From Bacteroidota bacterium (GTDB taxonomy: Bacteria > Bacteroidota > Bacteroidia > Chitinophagales > Chitinophagaceae): DNA of 59,866 nt. Of the stretch, positions 16,001 through 24,349 are shown one piece after another. The stretch spans positions 1-59,866 of the forward strand of contig PSRA01000113.1 of NCBI GenBank assembly GCA_003175695.1, given 5' to 3'. The notes under the pieces were generated by a model. The model was not told the origin of the DNA and searched no databases. It saw nothing but the letters and a program-made list of their open reading frames with translations. Numbering within the stretch: the first letter of the stretch is position 1; each line of letters starts with the position of its first letter. Made by a program: the position numbers and the translations under genes.

Positions 16001-18182
16001 ATGCACCACCGGGGGTCTCGATGTATACTCTTCCGCTTCCCATCTGCGGAGTCCACTTCTTGATTCGAGCGAGCTGTTCAGGGGTAATTCCTTCTTTTGG
16101 TATAGAAAGAGAAAACTCTCTCTGACCCATAGAGCCGCGTGAACGAATGCGAATTCCACCCTGCTCATTGATAAAGCGCTCGCGTGGGGCTGGGACATCA
16201 GTTGCCTTACCGCCAAGCATCTGGTCATGAATACTGCCCGGACCCATTGCGACAGGTCTTCCATCAGCAAGTATGAACGCAGCCTGACCGGGGTCATCTG
16301 CTGTGCCATACTTTTTTACCAATTCATCACCAGTAGGAAGTTTGCGGGTAGCGGCGTTCTTTGTACCTTTGCCCACCGAGCCGGGAAGTCCAGCTTCACC
16401 AGTCTCACTCTCCCACATGTCACGGGCAGCGTCTTTAATTCTGTCAACCCAAGACTGATTTTTAGACATAGCTTCAGCCACAGGTTGCATGTTACCAGAC
16501 TTCAAACCCTCGGTCAAGGCTTTAGCTGCTTCTTGATTGCTGATTGCTTCTTGGAGAATTCCGCCAGCAAGGGAGTTTCCTGCATGCTCTGCTAAAGACG
16601 CACCAGTAGCCGCCTCAATCAAAGAGCCGAAACCTCCATGAATTCCAGCCGCAATCATAGAAAGCTTAAACAGGTTCTTCAACCACGGTCCAGCTTTCGC
16701 CATCTGCTGCTGGTCATCAAGAACCTTGGACAATTCCTTAAGCTCAGAGACATGTTCTTGAGAAAGTCCCATCCGCTCAAACAATGTCGTGCCGTTCCTG
16801 TCAATCTGGTCGGCCTTGTCGATAACGTTCCGAAGAACTCTGCCCTTTACCGTCCAGTCAGCTCCCTCGATATCAGACACACCTGTAGCTTTCTTCAGCG
16901 CCTTTGCGAAGTCAGTTGCCGCCGCACCTTTGCGCCAGTTAGCCTCAGCCGTATCGACGTCCAGACCTTCACCCTTGAGCTGTTCGCGATACTGGTCATA
17001 GAAGGCTTTCTTGTCAGCGCGACCCTCGTCAATCAAAGACTGGTCGTTGGTTGCGAATCCTTTCTGAATTTTGTTCTGTGCCTGAGAAAATTTATCATCA
17101 GTCAGCTTATCCAAACGCTGAAACACAGGCTGAGCCTGCCGTTGCAGGTCTTCACCATGTGCGTTGAATCCGAAGCGGTCCTGAGGAGTCAAAGCCGACT
17201 CAGCCTCAGAGCCCATTGCCTCACCAGCTGTACCGCTGATCGCACGAGACACTTCGGGCGCGGTCTTGGTTTGGGTAAACTTTTCCGCCACTTCCGGAGC
17301 ACCAGCTGCCGTTATCCTACCTGTGCGCGTCTCCGCAAGCGTAGGAATCTGCGCTCCACGAGTCGTCTCAGTCACAGTCGGAGTAGCGTTCTCAAGGATA
17401 GCTGCCTTAGCCGCGCCTGCACCTTTAGCAACACCACGAGTCAGTGAAGGAACAAATGCAGGAATAGCGTTAGCAATGACCTCTTTCAAATTATCACGGG
17501 TCGGGTTGGCACGAAAACGTTCCATTGCTGCGTCAACGTCATTCGCGAGCGGGACCATACCAGCCGCGTGCTGCGCGGTCGCAGCCCAGTCACCCTTCTT
17601 CGCCGCTTCCATCATTCTTTCTTTTGCGACTTTACTAGACTGGAACTGCTCATCAATCATCTGATAGAGCGGGTCATTCGGGTCTTGCGGAGCGTCTGTG
17701 AACAGGTGCGTCAGAGAAGCAAGTGCGTCTCCATAATGACCTTTTCGGAATTTATCCTTGAAGTCAGCATAGACACGATGCTTTAATGCTTCAGACTCAT
17801 CCTCCATCTGCTTCTCGACATCCTCATTGGGCTGTCCGGCGAGTTGGTAGGCAATCGCTTTGCCGGGGAGTTCAATCGCTCCCTTAGCGAGACGGCCAAT
17901 ACCCGTCACACCGCCAATCGCTGCAGCCTGTGCAGTACCAAGGTCCAGACCTGCCTTCGGGCTAGGAGTCTGTGCCTCTTCTACCTTAGGAGGAATAGTT
18001 GGAGCCGGAGCAATAACTTCTTTCTTATCTCCAAGCCCCACAGATGGGACAGTGAATGAAGGCGCAATAGAAGGCTGAGAAACAGCCTGTGTTCCGTCTG
18101 GTGCCGGAGGAATGCTTCCTTGAGATTGGGGAACAATAGAGCTTCCATCAGGCGGGGCTGGAATATTATTCATGTCGCTCAT
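13092..18182 (-). CDS. Giant multidomain internal virion / polyvalent protein
   Basis: 1696 residues. Order of regions: disordered Pro/Ser-rich N-terminus; helical region with possible membrane helix (GLDLGTAQAAAIGGVTGIGR); long coiled-coil segments to about residue 650; a beta domain (FSLSIPKEGITPEQLARIKK); a segment around 870-960 (KLRAVHDLYGHAATGFEFGP, TETRGQNNWVNF) that recurs in large phage polyvalent proteins; and a C-terminal helical domain with SHEQSAAVTAALSPQNDW. Size and position among tail/internal genes match the ejected internal virion proteins of podoviruses (gp16-like). No transglycosylase motif was recognised. Confidence 0.78.
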   Translation of the reverse strand: MSDMNNIPAPPDGSSIVPQSQGSIPPAPDGTQAVSQPSIAPSFTVPSVGLGDKKEVIAPAPTIPPKVEEAQTPSPKAGLDLGTAQAAAIGGVTGIGRLAKGAIELPGKAIAYQLAGQPNEDVEKQMEDESEALKHRVYADFKDKFRKGHYGDALASLTHLFTDAPQDPNDPLYQMIDEQFQSSKVAKERMMEAAKKGDWAATAQHAAGMVPLANDVDAAMERFRANPTRDNLKEVIANAIPAFVPSLTRGVAKGAGAAKAAILENATPTVTETTRGAQIPTLAETRTGRITAAGAPEVAEKFTQTKTAPEVSRAISGTAGEAMGSEAESALTPQDRFGFNAHGEDLQRQAQPVFQRLDKLTDDKFSQAQNKIQKGFATNDQSLIDEGRADKKAFYDQYREQLKGEGLDVDTAEANWRKGAAATDFAKALKKATGVSDIEGADWTVKGRVLRNVIDKADQIDRNGTTLFERMGLSQEHVSELKELSKVLDDQQQMAKAGPWLKNLFKLSMIAAGIHGGFGSLIEAATGASLAEHAGNSLAGGILQEAISNQEAAKALTEGLKSGNMQPVAEAMSKNQSWVDRIKDAARDMWESETGEAGLPGSVGKGTKNAATRKLPTGDELVKKYGTADDPGQAAFILADGRPVAMGPGSIHDQMLGGKATDVPAPRERFINEQGGIRIRSRGSMGQREFSLSIPKEGITPEQLARIKKWTPQMGSGRVYIETPGGASRVVDYGKASSDLENAIRDIAPIKGEEPPSSKNSAAASADEFNASKGKEPIQPVAAEAHPQGKAIADAYEAMKHEPNRPAVRASYDSLKKGIDEQWDHATSQGFKFEPWEKEGQPYKNSKEMMKDVDENKHLFFFRGGEVSADHPLAEVDPETGLTYNEKLRAVHDLYGHAATGFEFGPKGEEGAYKTHAQMFDSEAVPALTTETRGQNNWVNFGKQVRDEAGNIIKKGEKGYVPPAERAYAENKAGILPSEFHAGNAETVISHIENGHPYAAFTAENPGNARLSDAENAARNQELMSDLRQKGYRPVTVEGVMENVEGQKEHSFFVPNITPEDALELGKKYGQDSVLTNDGLHILSKNTLVPVKGFVKGAEALKEPYHSVVNGHPFAVQLDWDKEAPKSDVEPTSPNLSSPGAEGAGSAEAISRETSRQAQKLRVYDVDTRKAGAKSGWTPVFGVDTADRVASPGHAIVEVDPDGNITQEISSNNARPLPKSEQIKSLIGTEGLARPEVAAEAAYRKGLAAKEIGTRQPFSASASMENDPSALAGIDALDEADRQSPSRMTQAGKPVLGIKQKLVAALADYKNNGISGLLDAANPDAAIEKFVEHAKSNLKWLYGATPEVIRNTARQWYETAHESTKKLAQDNGISHEQSAAVTAALSPQNDWNNNVGQAQRIIEHWRNDQNHAWTSKMDNSFSDIRNGGQVSEPMRRMMDTIRGKRYNQLTAKDPDALLAKKAMWIRVLDEAHSAPDTPIYAPDGSVQGSQTLAWNSIDPMAKSLSILEDGSVDNINRVMGNGHKIRNFYNNIVNPWSERGHVTVDTHQVGASMLKPFSGDDIEVMHNFGSGNRAGTPSPAKHAGTGLRGSYPVYEEAVRRAAKELGVQPRELQSITWEGIRSLMGDVKKTPELRRAINDIWAAHEDGQITLDQAREEILKASGGFSKPNWITDEQWEQSGGQSEPGQTDFAFGANQ

Positions 18183-18598
18183 AAGGATATCAAACCTTCC
18201 TCAACCTCTCTATGACAGTTTGAACAAAGCAGCACGCACTTCTTTGCCTCTTCCACAATCTCAGCCCAAGGCGCTTTGCCTCCTGAAATAGTGAATAACT
18301 TTGTTTTAGGATCAAGATGATGAAATTCCAGAGCAGACATGCACTTCATGTAGCCACAGACCTTGCATTTTCCTCCAAAGTCTTCCTTTAACTGCTTCAA
18401 CTTGTTTTGTCGAGCAATCTTGGTGTTCAACATGTGCTGTTTATATTTTTCTGGATTTCTAATCTTCCAACCTGCCAAACGTACAGTGGCCTCTTTGCGG
18501 TGAAGTTTGGCCCAATTTCTATCTGGATTTCTCTCATTCCAGCGTTTATTAGACAAATACTTTCTGACCGAACGAGTCATCAAATTTATTCGAATCAT
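18179..18598 (-). CDS. Free-standing HNH endonuclease
   Basis: 139 residues from ATG 18598 (MIRINLMTRSVRKYLS), chosen for the AGGGG site that also takes part in the pseudoknot leader. Basic helical N-terminus, then an HNH core: GKCKVCG, ALEFHHLDPKTK, VLLCSNCHREVEEG, with both zinc CxxC pairs and the HH catalytic centre intact. Such genes spread as homing-type parasites. Its stop overlaps the start of the 1696-residue gene (ATGA), so downstream translation may be coupled to it. Confidence 0.88.
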   Translation of the reverse strand: MIRINLMTRSVRKYLSNKRWNERNPDRNWAKLHRKEATVRLAGWKIRNPEKYKQHMLNTKIARQNKLKQLKEDFGGKCKVCGYMKCMSALEFHHLDPKTKLFTISGGKAPWAEIVEEAKKCVLLCSNCHREVEEGLISL

Positions 18599-18602
18599 TT
18601 TT

Positions 18603-18668
18603 CCCCTAGTAAGAAGGTGGGGCGACGTACTAGGCATCGCCCCATCATCGGGTAATTAAGCCGATGAT
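18603..18668 (-). promoter_or_regulatory. HNH leader RNA: two hairpins, loop pairs with the ribosome-binding site
   Basis: Minus-strand order: hairpin A, ATCATCGG / CCGATGAT (18661-18668 with 18644-18651) with 9-nt loop CTTAATTAC; hairpin B, GGGGCGATG / CGTCGCCCC (18635-18643 with 18619-18627) with loop CCTAGTA. Then TACTAGG (18605-18611), a perfect 7-nt complement of loop B that includes the Shine-Dalgarno of the endonuclease gene. The one non-Watson-Crick pair in stem B is a U-G only on the minus-strand RNA. Same design at 32339, 36690 and 44699. Confidence 0.8.
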
Positions 18669-20891
18669 TTATTTTCCGGGTATAGGAACCCAGCGCGTTC
18701 CATCCCAACCAAATTTACCACTTGCACTAACAGCACTGAACTTTTGCTGTGAAGGTTGCAACGGTTGTGTCGGTCTTTTAGCTCTAGCCTCATTTTCAGG
18801 GACATTGAACCCGTACATCTGCTGCAGAATCGGATTGTGCCCGATGCGTTCAGAGACCTGAGATTTCAGACCACCGCGCGCGCCTTGCATAACCGCTGCC
18901 CACTGTGCTGGATTGTGGGAGTTCGCCATGCTGTGCAAAATCTGGATACGGGCAGTGTCGGTTCCGACAGACCCGCCCATGACTTTCGCATAGTCATCAG
19001 CTACAGCGAGAGCAGTCTGGGCAAACCCAGCCATCGCCGTTCCAGCGTTCTTTTCCCCAGCTTCATAAGCAAGATAGTCTTCCCACTTATTCAGGACCGG
19101 GAATTGTACGTTCTGCAACTTTCCATACCAATCAGTCAGCTGGTCCAGCGTGCCTCCCTTAGAAAGCAGGGAGTTCGCGTTACCAAAGAATTGTTGGTTA
19201 GATTTGTCCTGCGCCTGTTTGAATTGCGCTTCCTGAACCTGCGGAGTCCAGTTCGGGTCGCCGCCAGAGCGCGCCATCTGCTGCGCGTCGGACGTGACCT
19301 CAGCAATGAACTTTGCATCAGAGCTGCGGGCCTTGAGCTGGCTCAGTGTCAAAGTGCCTTCATAAAGAAGTCTAGCCGCAATCTTCGGGTCACCGACCTT
19401 CATAGAGCGGTCGATTTCCTGCTTGTTGCGCTCAGTTTCTTCTTTCCACTTAGTATCAATGGTTCGCCAAGCTTCCGCTCGCGCACGGTCAACCGGAGCT
19501 GAACTCGGGTCAGACAGAATAGACTCTGCCATCTTCGAATCCATCGGCTTCATGCGCGTTCTGATTTCAGCAACTTTGATAGCGCCCGCCGATTTCGCCT
19601 TAGCCTGTTCCTCAAGAGCGTCAGCTTTCTTTTCGTTGACGAAATCCTGAAGCTCATCCGGGGTTTTTCCGAAGAACGGCATGAGCTTTGAACCCTTGCC
19701 ACCCTGCATAAACTCTTCAAGCGCTGAGGCTGTTGAATGCGTTCCAAGCGAGCCCAATGTATTCATCAGGCTGTCTACCTGCCCACGGAGAACCGGATCG
19801 TTCTTGTAGGCGGAATTGAATCCCTGAACATCTTCGAGACCCAATCCGTGGCGAATGTTGTTGATAAAAGACTCAGCGACCTGTCCCTGATGGGCGTTCT
19901 TCTCCAGTGAGAGAAGCATGGTCGGTGAGAATTGAAGTGTCGGGCTACTATTCTTTGAAAGAACATTCTCCAATCGAGAATCATATTGAGCCAGACTTGT
20001 CAGAGCTTCACGATTTGTGTTGACCGTTCCACTAGTTCTAACCAGCGAGTACGTCGGGACATGGAAAGTCTTACCGTCAGGACTGGTCTGGGTCGTCCAC
20101 CCGTCTTGAATCGGCTGGAGATTTCCCTGCTGACCCTGCATCTTCTGCATAGCTTCGTCATGACTCAGTCCACGGAAAGCAAAAAGCGGCTGTTCTCCGG
20201 GGGCCAGAGCCTTGTCACTCGCCTCAAAAGAATCTAGGACAGGTTGATAAAGGTCTTGCGACTTCTGGTAATAAGCCTCTTTGTTTTCCCAGTTCTCGTC
20301 ATGAAGCTTGTCGATAGCAATCTGATTCTGCAGCTCCGACAATGTATTCTTCATTGCGGCTGCTTTACGAACCTGCTGCTCATCAATTCTTGCCTGAGGT
20401 CTATTCTTGATGTCTTCTCTAGTCTGTGCTCCTGCTTGAAGGCCGGAAGCTGCGGCAGCTAGATTAGCCGGACCCATAGTACCAGCGGGACCAGCCGGAG
20501 CTTGTGCGCCAGCGGCTGCGCCTGCCTTAGCACCGTTAATGATGCTTGTGATTGCGCCTGCGAGAATACCGCGAGCGACAGAGCCTTTAGTGGACATGAC
20601 TGGTTGACGGTTTCCCTGATTGTCATAGACAAATTTTGGATTCGGGTCAAGAGAATGAAAAATCATGTCAAACATGCTGTGCAGCTTGTTCGGTGGTTGC
20701 TTAGAAACGTCCGGAGTCGTCTGCGGCATTGGACGAGAGTTAGCGGTCGGCTGGCTGACATCAGCAGACTGAATCGGCGTAGTCGGAGTCGGAGAGGTTT
20801 CGTTTGGATCGCGCGCCTCAATCTGACCATCCACTTGCGAGGGAGCTGTCTGCGGTCCCATTTCTGTCATAGGTTTCACTTCGTCAGTCAT
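18669..20891 (-). CDS. Internal virion protein candidate
   Basis: 740 residues. Acidic Thr/Pro/Gln-rich N-terminal tail (about 75 residues), a Gly/Ala-rich segment (ARGILAGAITSIINGAKAGA) that could insert in a membrane, then long Gln/Lys/Glu-rich helices with coiled-coil character. No enzyme motif. It sits between the 260-residue Ala/Ser-rich protein and the 1696-residue protein, the order seen for ejection proteins in podoviruses (gp14-gp15-gp16 type). Good GGAGGAAA site; start overlaps the upstream stop by one base. Confidence 0.72.
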   Translation of the reverse strand: MTDEVKPMTEMGPQTAPSQVDGQIEARDPNETSPTPTTPIQSADVSQPTANSRPMPQTTPDVSKQPPNKLHSMFDMIFHSLDPNPKFVYDNQGNRQPVMSTKGSVARGILAGAITSIINGAKAGAAAGAQAPAGPAGTMGPANLAAAASGLQAGAQTREDIKNRPQARIDEQQVRKAAAMKNTLSELQNQIAIDKLHDENWENKEAYYQKSQDLYQPVLDSFEASDKALAPGEQPLFAFRGLSHDEAMQKMQGQQGNLQPIQDGWTTQTSPDGKTFHVPTYSLVRTSGTVNTNREALTSLAQYDSRLENVLSKNSSPTLQFSPTMLLSLEKNAHQGQVAESFINNIRHGLGLEDVQGFNSAYKNDPVLRGQVDSLMNTLGSLGTHSTASALEEFMQGGKGSKLMPFFGKTPDELQDFVNEKKADALEEQAKAKSAGAIKVAEIRTRMKPMDSKMAESILSDPSSAPVDRARAEAWRTIDTKWKEETERNKQEIDRSMKVGDPKIAARLLYEGTLTLSQLKARSSDAKFIAEVTSDAQQMARSGGDPNWTPQVQEAQFKQAQDKSNQQFFGNANSLLSKGGTLDQLTDWYGKLQNVQFPVLNKWEDYLAYEAGEKNAGTAMAGFAQTALAVADDYAKVMGGSVGTDTARIQILHSMANSHNPAQWAAVMQGARGGLKSQVSERIGHNPILQQMYGFNVPENEARAKRPTQPLQPSQQKFSAVSASGKFGWDGTRWVPIPGK

Positions 20892-21673
20892 TACTTTCCT
20901 CCAACGTTGTTAATGCCGCCAGAGAAGAAGTCCTTGACGCCTTCGCCAAAACTTTCTCCTGAACCAAGATTGGATAGTCCACCAGTCACAAAACTGGCAG
21001 CTCCACCAAGGGCTCCTGTGACGAGCGGTTGCCACCAATTGCTTGCCGCGTCTACTGACTGTTGGGACTTCAACGCTTGGTCAAACCCGCTCTGCGCGGT
21101 CTTATTAGCCTCAACAGATGTGCTGAACATGCTGGGTAGTTTTGATTCTTCATTGACCGCGTTGAAGTAATTCTGCCGACCAGTCTCATAATTTTGAATT
21201 GTCGCAGCGCTCAGTTCCTTAGACTTCTCAGCCTCAGTTCCGAGGGCAGCGGAAGTTTCCAGTGTCTGAGCTAGACCGGAAGGCGTGACAGTGTTACCGC
21301 CGCCAATCGCAGCGACAGAGCTTCCAACAGCAGCTCTGACATTGCGCGCGTTCGCAGCCGCGTTCTCAATGATCTGAGAGTTGACGGCGTTTGTTTCAGC
21401 CGCTCCCCAGCCCTGCTGTGTCGGCCCGCCTGTGATGATGGAGCCTAGTGAGGATTTCAATTCATTGAAAATCCCACTGGCGTCTCCGAAAATTTGCTGT
21501 GCCTCTCCAGCGACGGTACCTGCAAAATTCTGTATCGTCTTGTTGAGGTTCTTCATTGCTGAACTAGGGCCACAAGCCAACATCACAGGTCCAGAATATT
21601 CGTAGCCCTCTTCATAGACTAGAATGTACTTGCCGTTTCGATATTCATATTCTAGCTTTGTATGAACTCTCAT
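20891..21673 (-). CDS. Internal virion / ejection protein candidate
   Basis: 260 residues. A Tyr/Glu-rich 30-residue N-terminal segment (MRVHTKLEYEYRNGKYILVY) precedes an Ala/Asn/Gln-rich helical body and a C-terminal hydrophobic, Gly-rich patch (PLVTGALGGAASFVTGGLSN). This layout (helical with late membrane-active region) matches small ejection proteins encoded just before the two large ones. The ATG overlaps the endonuclease stop (ATGA) and lacks a strong site of its own, so its translation is probably coupled to that gene. Confidence 0.7.
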   Translation of the reverse strand: MRVHTKLEYEYRNGKYILVYEEGYEYSGPVMLACGPSSAMKNLNKTIQNFAGTVAGEAQQIFGDASGIFNELKSSLGSIITGGPTQQGWGAAETNAVNSQIIENAAANARNVRAAVGSSVAAIGGGNTVTPSGLAQTLETSAALGTEAEKSKELSAATIQNYETGRQNYFNAVNEESKLPSMFSTSVEANKTAQSGFDQALKSQQSVDAASNWWQPLVTGALGGAASFVTGGLSNLGSGESFGEGVKDFFSGGINNVGGK

Positions 21674-22083
21674 GACTGTTTTCCGTACTTTCTAAGATAC
21701 TCTGCCGCGTATTCAAGCAATGCTGGGCTGTCTTTGAACATCCCTAAACCTGAATTACAAGTGCTGCACAACAAACCGCGTGGTGTCTTTTTTATATGAT
21801 CGTGATCTGCAAAAGGACTTTTAGGAAACTTAGAGAAGGCCTCTTTGCAAATGGCGCACGCATTATTCTGCACTATCAGTGCTGCGTTATAACGTTCTAA
21901 AGTCCAGAAAACTTCTCTCAAATCTCTGGATTTTGATGCTGATTTTCCATTCTCATTTTTCCTATAACGAGAATGGCTCTGCCTTTGGCATTCTTTGCAG
22001 GCCTTTGCTCCATTGGGAGCGGTGTACAAATTGTCTCCAGAACGCTCGTGCCCTCTTTTACAATGCGTTTGTGTTGGCCTCAT
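21670..22083 (-). CDS. HNH endonuclease, recombination endonuclease VII family
   Basis: 137 residues from ATG 22083 with AAAGGAAAG before it. The N-terminus carries THCKRGHERSGDNLY and KACKECQRQ, a zinc knuckle common in these proteins. The C-terminal domain has CAICKEAF, ADHDHIKKTPRGLLC and CNSGLGMFKDSP: all four zinc cysteines and the DHDH catalytic centre are present. It starts within the last 26 bases of the upstream acetyltransferase-like gene, so it has no room for the pseudoknot leader seen at four other endonuclease genes. Confidence 0.88.
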   Translation of the reverse strand: MRPTQTHCKRGHERSGDNLYTAPNGAKACKECQRQSHSRYRKNENGKSASKSRDLREVFWTLERYNAALIVQNNACAICKEAFSKFPKSPFADHDHIKKTPRGLLCSTCNSGLGMFKDSPALLEYAAEYLRKYGKQS

Positions 22084-22486
22084 CTTTCCTTTCCAAAGGA
22101 AGAACGTACTCATCATTCTCTATAGGAACGAAGTTCAAAATTCGCGTGCAAAACTTAGCCAGCGGAGGATGAGTAGTTTTGAAAATAAGTTCTTCGAAGC
22201 CAGCAGACCGTGCTCTCTCTGCCGCCAGCTTGACAAGAAAAACAATGCATCGACCATTGCGGTGACTCTCGTCAGGCGTTACCCACATGGTAGAGATACG
22301 AAGTCTCTTGACTTCCGCACCTTCTGGACCGTAGACAACGAAGACCACAGGTCCGTGTGTGTCCTCAAAGACCTCGCTGAACCCTCGGAAGTCTTCTACC
22401 TTCCATTCACCGGGATGAAATTTATCAGCTTCAATCGCAGCCTGAAGGACAGGAATGTCGCTGTTATAAATTGGTCGATTCTTCAT
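22058..22486 (-). CDS. GNAT-like acetyltransferase candidate
   Basis: 142 residues. The alternating beta/alpha pattern with VVFVVYGPEG, RISTMWVTPDESHRNGRCIV, a helix (KLAAERARSAGF) and ELIFKTTHPPLAKFCTRILN resembles a GNAT fold, in particular the phage proteins found next to tail genes. The canonical R/Q-x-x-G-x-G/A acetyl-CoA loop is replaced by ESHRNGRC, so activity is uncertain. Strong GGAGGTAGG site. Confidence 0.6.
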   Translation of the reverse strand: MKNRPIYNSDIPVLQAAIEADKFHPGEWKVEDFRGFSEVFEDTHGPVVFVVYGPEGAEVKRLRISTMWVTPDESHRNGRCIVFLVKLAAERARSAGFEELIFKTTHPPLAKFCTRILNFVPIENDEYVLPLERKDEANTNAL

Positions 22487-22494
22487 CCTACCTC

Positions 22495-22974
22495 CTAAGT
22501 CAACGATTCTACTCTGATATGGAGAGCGTATTGCATCGGGGTTGCTCCAGAACTTGCGTACCCTGTCGTTGAATATTGGATAGCAGCTGTCGAAGAGCTG
22601 ACCGTGACGCGCGCAGTAGCGAACGTCGTCAGTGCGTTTCCACCGCTTGTAGCGGTCGCAGTGATCGTTTGACTAGTGGTATTGTCTTTGTCGGTCCAAG
22701 TTATGACGACTGAGGGCAGCGTCGATGACGTAGTCGCGACCTGTGTCACGATGATGTAGATTATGATTTCATACATCCCTGCTGTCGGGGAGGCGACAAG
22801 GTTGGTAGCTGCGATGTTAGCAGCCTGAGCTGTCAGATCAACCGAGTTCGCAGTCTGCAAGACCGGGGTGCTTGGCATATACCCGCTGATGTTGCCAGAG
22901 CCATCTGTCTGAAAGGTAACGTTTGTGTTACCAGCCGGGGCGGACGGTGTCGAGCTTGAGATGTTTGTGCTCAT
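22495..22974 (-). CDS. Beta-rich virion protein
   Basis: 159 residues from ATG 22974 (MSTNISSSTPSAPAGNTNVT), whose first base is the last base of the upstream gene. The body (YEIIIYIIVTQVATTSSTLP, VVITWTDKDNTTSQTIT, YALHIRVESL) follows a beta-sandwich pattern common in small phage head/tail proteins that decorate capsid or neck. No catalytic residues. Confidence 0.7.
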   Translation of the reverse strand: MSTNISSSTPSAPAGNTNVTFQTDGSGNISGYMPSTPVLQTANSVDLTAQAANIAATNLVASPTAGMYEIIIYIIVTQVATTSSTLPSVVITWTDKDNTTSQTITATATSGGNALTTFATARVTVSSSTAAIQYSTTGYASSGATPMQYALHIRVESLT

Positions 22975-23222
22975 TAGTTCCCAACCAAGGTGCCATTGCA
23001 TCTGACACCGAGAAACGCATCGCTACCGAAGTTTATGACAGGTGCGACATCGCACAGAATGAAGTAGTCTATACTGACCCCCACTCCGTCCAGCAGCAGT
23101 GCCGGGATGGTTCCGAACGGCGTGCCGTTTATGCCAACGACTGTGACTGTCGTCGCTCCCGCCTCTGCGCTAACATCTCCTCTCAGCGGAAAAAGAGAAG
23201 CTGGATAGGTCTCACGATTCAT
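22974..23222 (-). CDS. Small hypothetical virion-region protein
   Basis: 82 residues, Gly/Val/Ala-rich and mainly beta (AEAGATTVTVVGINGTPFG, DVAPVINFGSDAFLGV). The start is inside the last 11 bases of an endonuclease gene, with a GAGAAG site. Probably a small structural protein paired with the following 159-residue protein; no family recognised. Confidence 0.62.
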   Translation of the reverse strand: MNRETYPASLFPLRGDVSAEAGATTVTVVGINGTPFGTIPALLLDGVGVSIDYFILCDVAPVINFGSDAFLGVRCNGTLVGN

Positions 23223-23646
23223 TGGGACTTCTCTTTCTGAATTCCAAAAGAAGAGGCATTATGTACAACATCTCCTCATAAGAGACAATATCTTCATTTC
23301 GTATTCGATTACAAGGTACACAGCAAGGAACTACATTGTCTTTGGTATAACCGAGAGATGAATTTTTTCTATCTAAGCTGCTACCTTTAGAAGTAATCTC
23401 ATGACCGCAATAGTGGCACGGTGCTCCATTAACTATTGCAATCCATTCCTCATAGCTAAGTTCAAGGGCTATTCCCCTCTTCTTTGCCTTTGATTTAAAG
23501 AAGTTCCAACGACCACGAAGTGAATTTCTCACTTCCATGCAGTACTCTGGATGGCGTTGCCTAAATAACCGAGCAGCCTCTCGCCCCGCCGCTTTTGCAG
23601 CCTCCGGATTGTTTTTGCGCCAAAGGCGCATTGCCTCTTTGCTCAT
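23212..23646 (-). CDS. Free-standing HNH endonuclease
   Basis: 144 residues. Basic helical N-terminus (MRLWRKNNPEAAKAAGREAA), then CHYCGHEI, SSLDRKNSSLGYTKDNVVPC and CVPCNRIRNED: a complete zinc-binding HNH motif of the common phage homing type. It begins 3 bases after the upstream stop and ends 11 bases inside the downstream gene. No pseudoknot leader is present, and the ribosome-binding site is weak, so translation may depend on the upstream gene. Confidence 0.87.
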   Translation of the reverse strand: MSKEAMRLWRKNNPEAAKAAGREAARLFRQRHPEYCMEVRNSLRGRWNFFKSKAKKRGIALELSYEEWIAIVNGAPCHYCGHEITSKGSSLDRKNSSLGYTKDNVVPCCVPCNRIRNEDIVSYEEMLYIMPLLLEFRKRSPNES

Positions 23647-23649
23647 AAT

Positions 23650-24342
23650 CTATGATTCAAGTGGTAGGTATGTGATCGTAATCAGAATCTGAGCGGACGT
23701 CGAACCTGTGTTGATTGTTGTAATGAAGATATTCGTGTCCTGCGGATTGTCAGTGTTGACTCCGACTCTGTTCTGCCATTCCCAGATAAAAGGGGACGTG
23801 TCCAAAACGATGTTTGTAATCAGGTTGTTGAAAAGCTCAGCAGCCAGCGGCGCATCTGTCGCTCTAGAAGCGTCAATAGCTTGAGACAGTGCGCTGCCGT
23901 AAAGCCTCATTTCGCAGGGGACGTTGGCCACCATAGAAATCAGCTGGAAAGATTTTGACAGAGTCAAGACCTGCTGATCCATGCCTCCTGCTGCTAGAAT
24001 CGGAGAAGTATACGCGACTGTCTTTGCCGTCAAAGTAGTCGAAGAACTACTCGACCCACTGCTGGTACTGGTCGTAGTGTTTGTCACAACACTACCAGTG
24101 CCAACTGTAGTTTGAACGGGAAGAGGAATGACTCTTCGTTTCGGAGTGATGCCCTCAGACTGATCGAACTGACGGAGTGTGTCAGGTCCGATGTTGAACG
24201 GGGGTAGCGGGCATCTAATCGAAGGGTTTGCTCCGAAGTTGCCTATACCTTTTCCCGGCATGACTGACGGCAACGGTGGTTTTTCTGGTGCGGGGATATA
24301 ACCGGGAAGGCTTCCCCGCACCGAGTCTGTAAGGTTAGGCAT
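23650..24342 (-). CDS. Virion/tail-associated protein
   Basis: 230 residues from ATG 24342 (MPNLTDSVRGSLPGYIPAPE), preceded by TAGGAGAA. The N-terminus is Pro-rich and disordered; a Thr/Ser linker (TSTSSGSSSSSTT) separates it from a beta domain ending ITITYLPLES. It directly follows the 1376-residue nozzle-like gene, so it is likely a tail-tip or nozzle partner. No specific family. Confidence 0.68.
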   Translation of the reverse strand: MPNLTDSVRGSLPGYIPAPEKPPLPSVMPGKGIGNFGANPSIRCPLPPFNIGPDTLRQFDQSEGITPKRRVIPLPVQTTVGTGSVVTNTTTSTSSGSSSSSTTLTAKTVAYTSPILAAGGMDQQVLTLSKSFQLISMVANVPCEMRLYGSALSQAIDASRATDAPLAAELFNNLITNIVLDTSPFIWEWQNRVGVNTDNPQDTNIFITTINTGSTSAQILITITYLPLES

Positions 24343-24349
24343 CTTTCTC

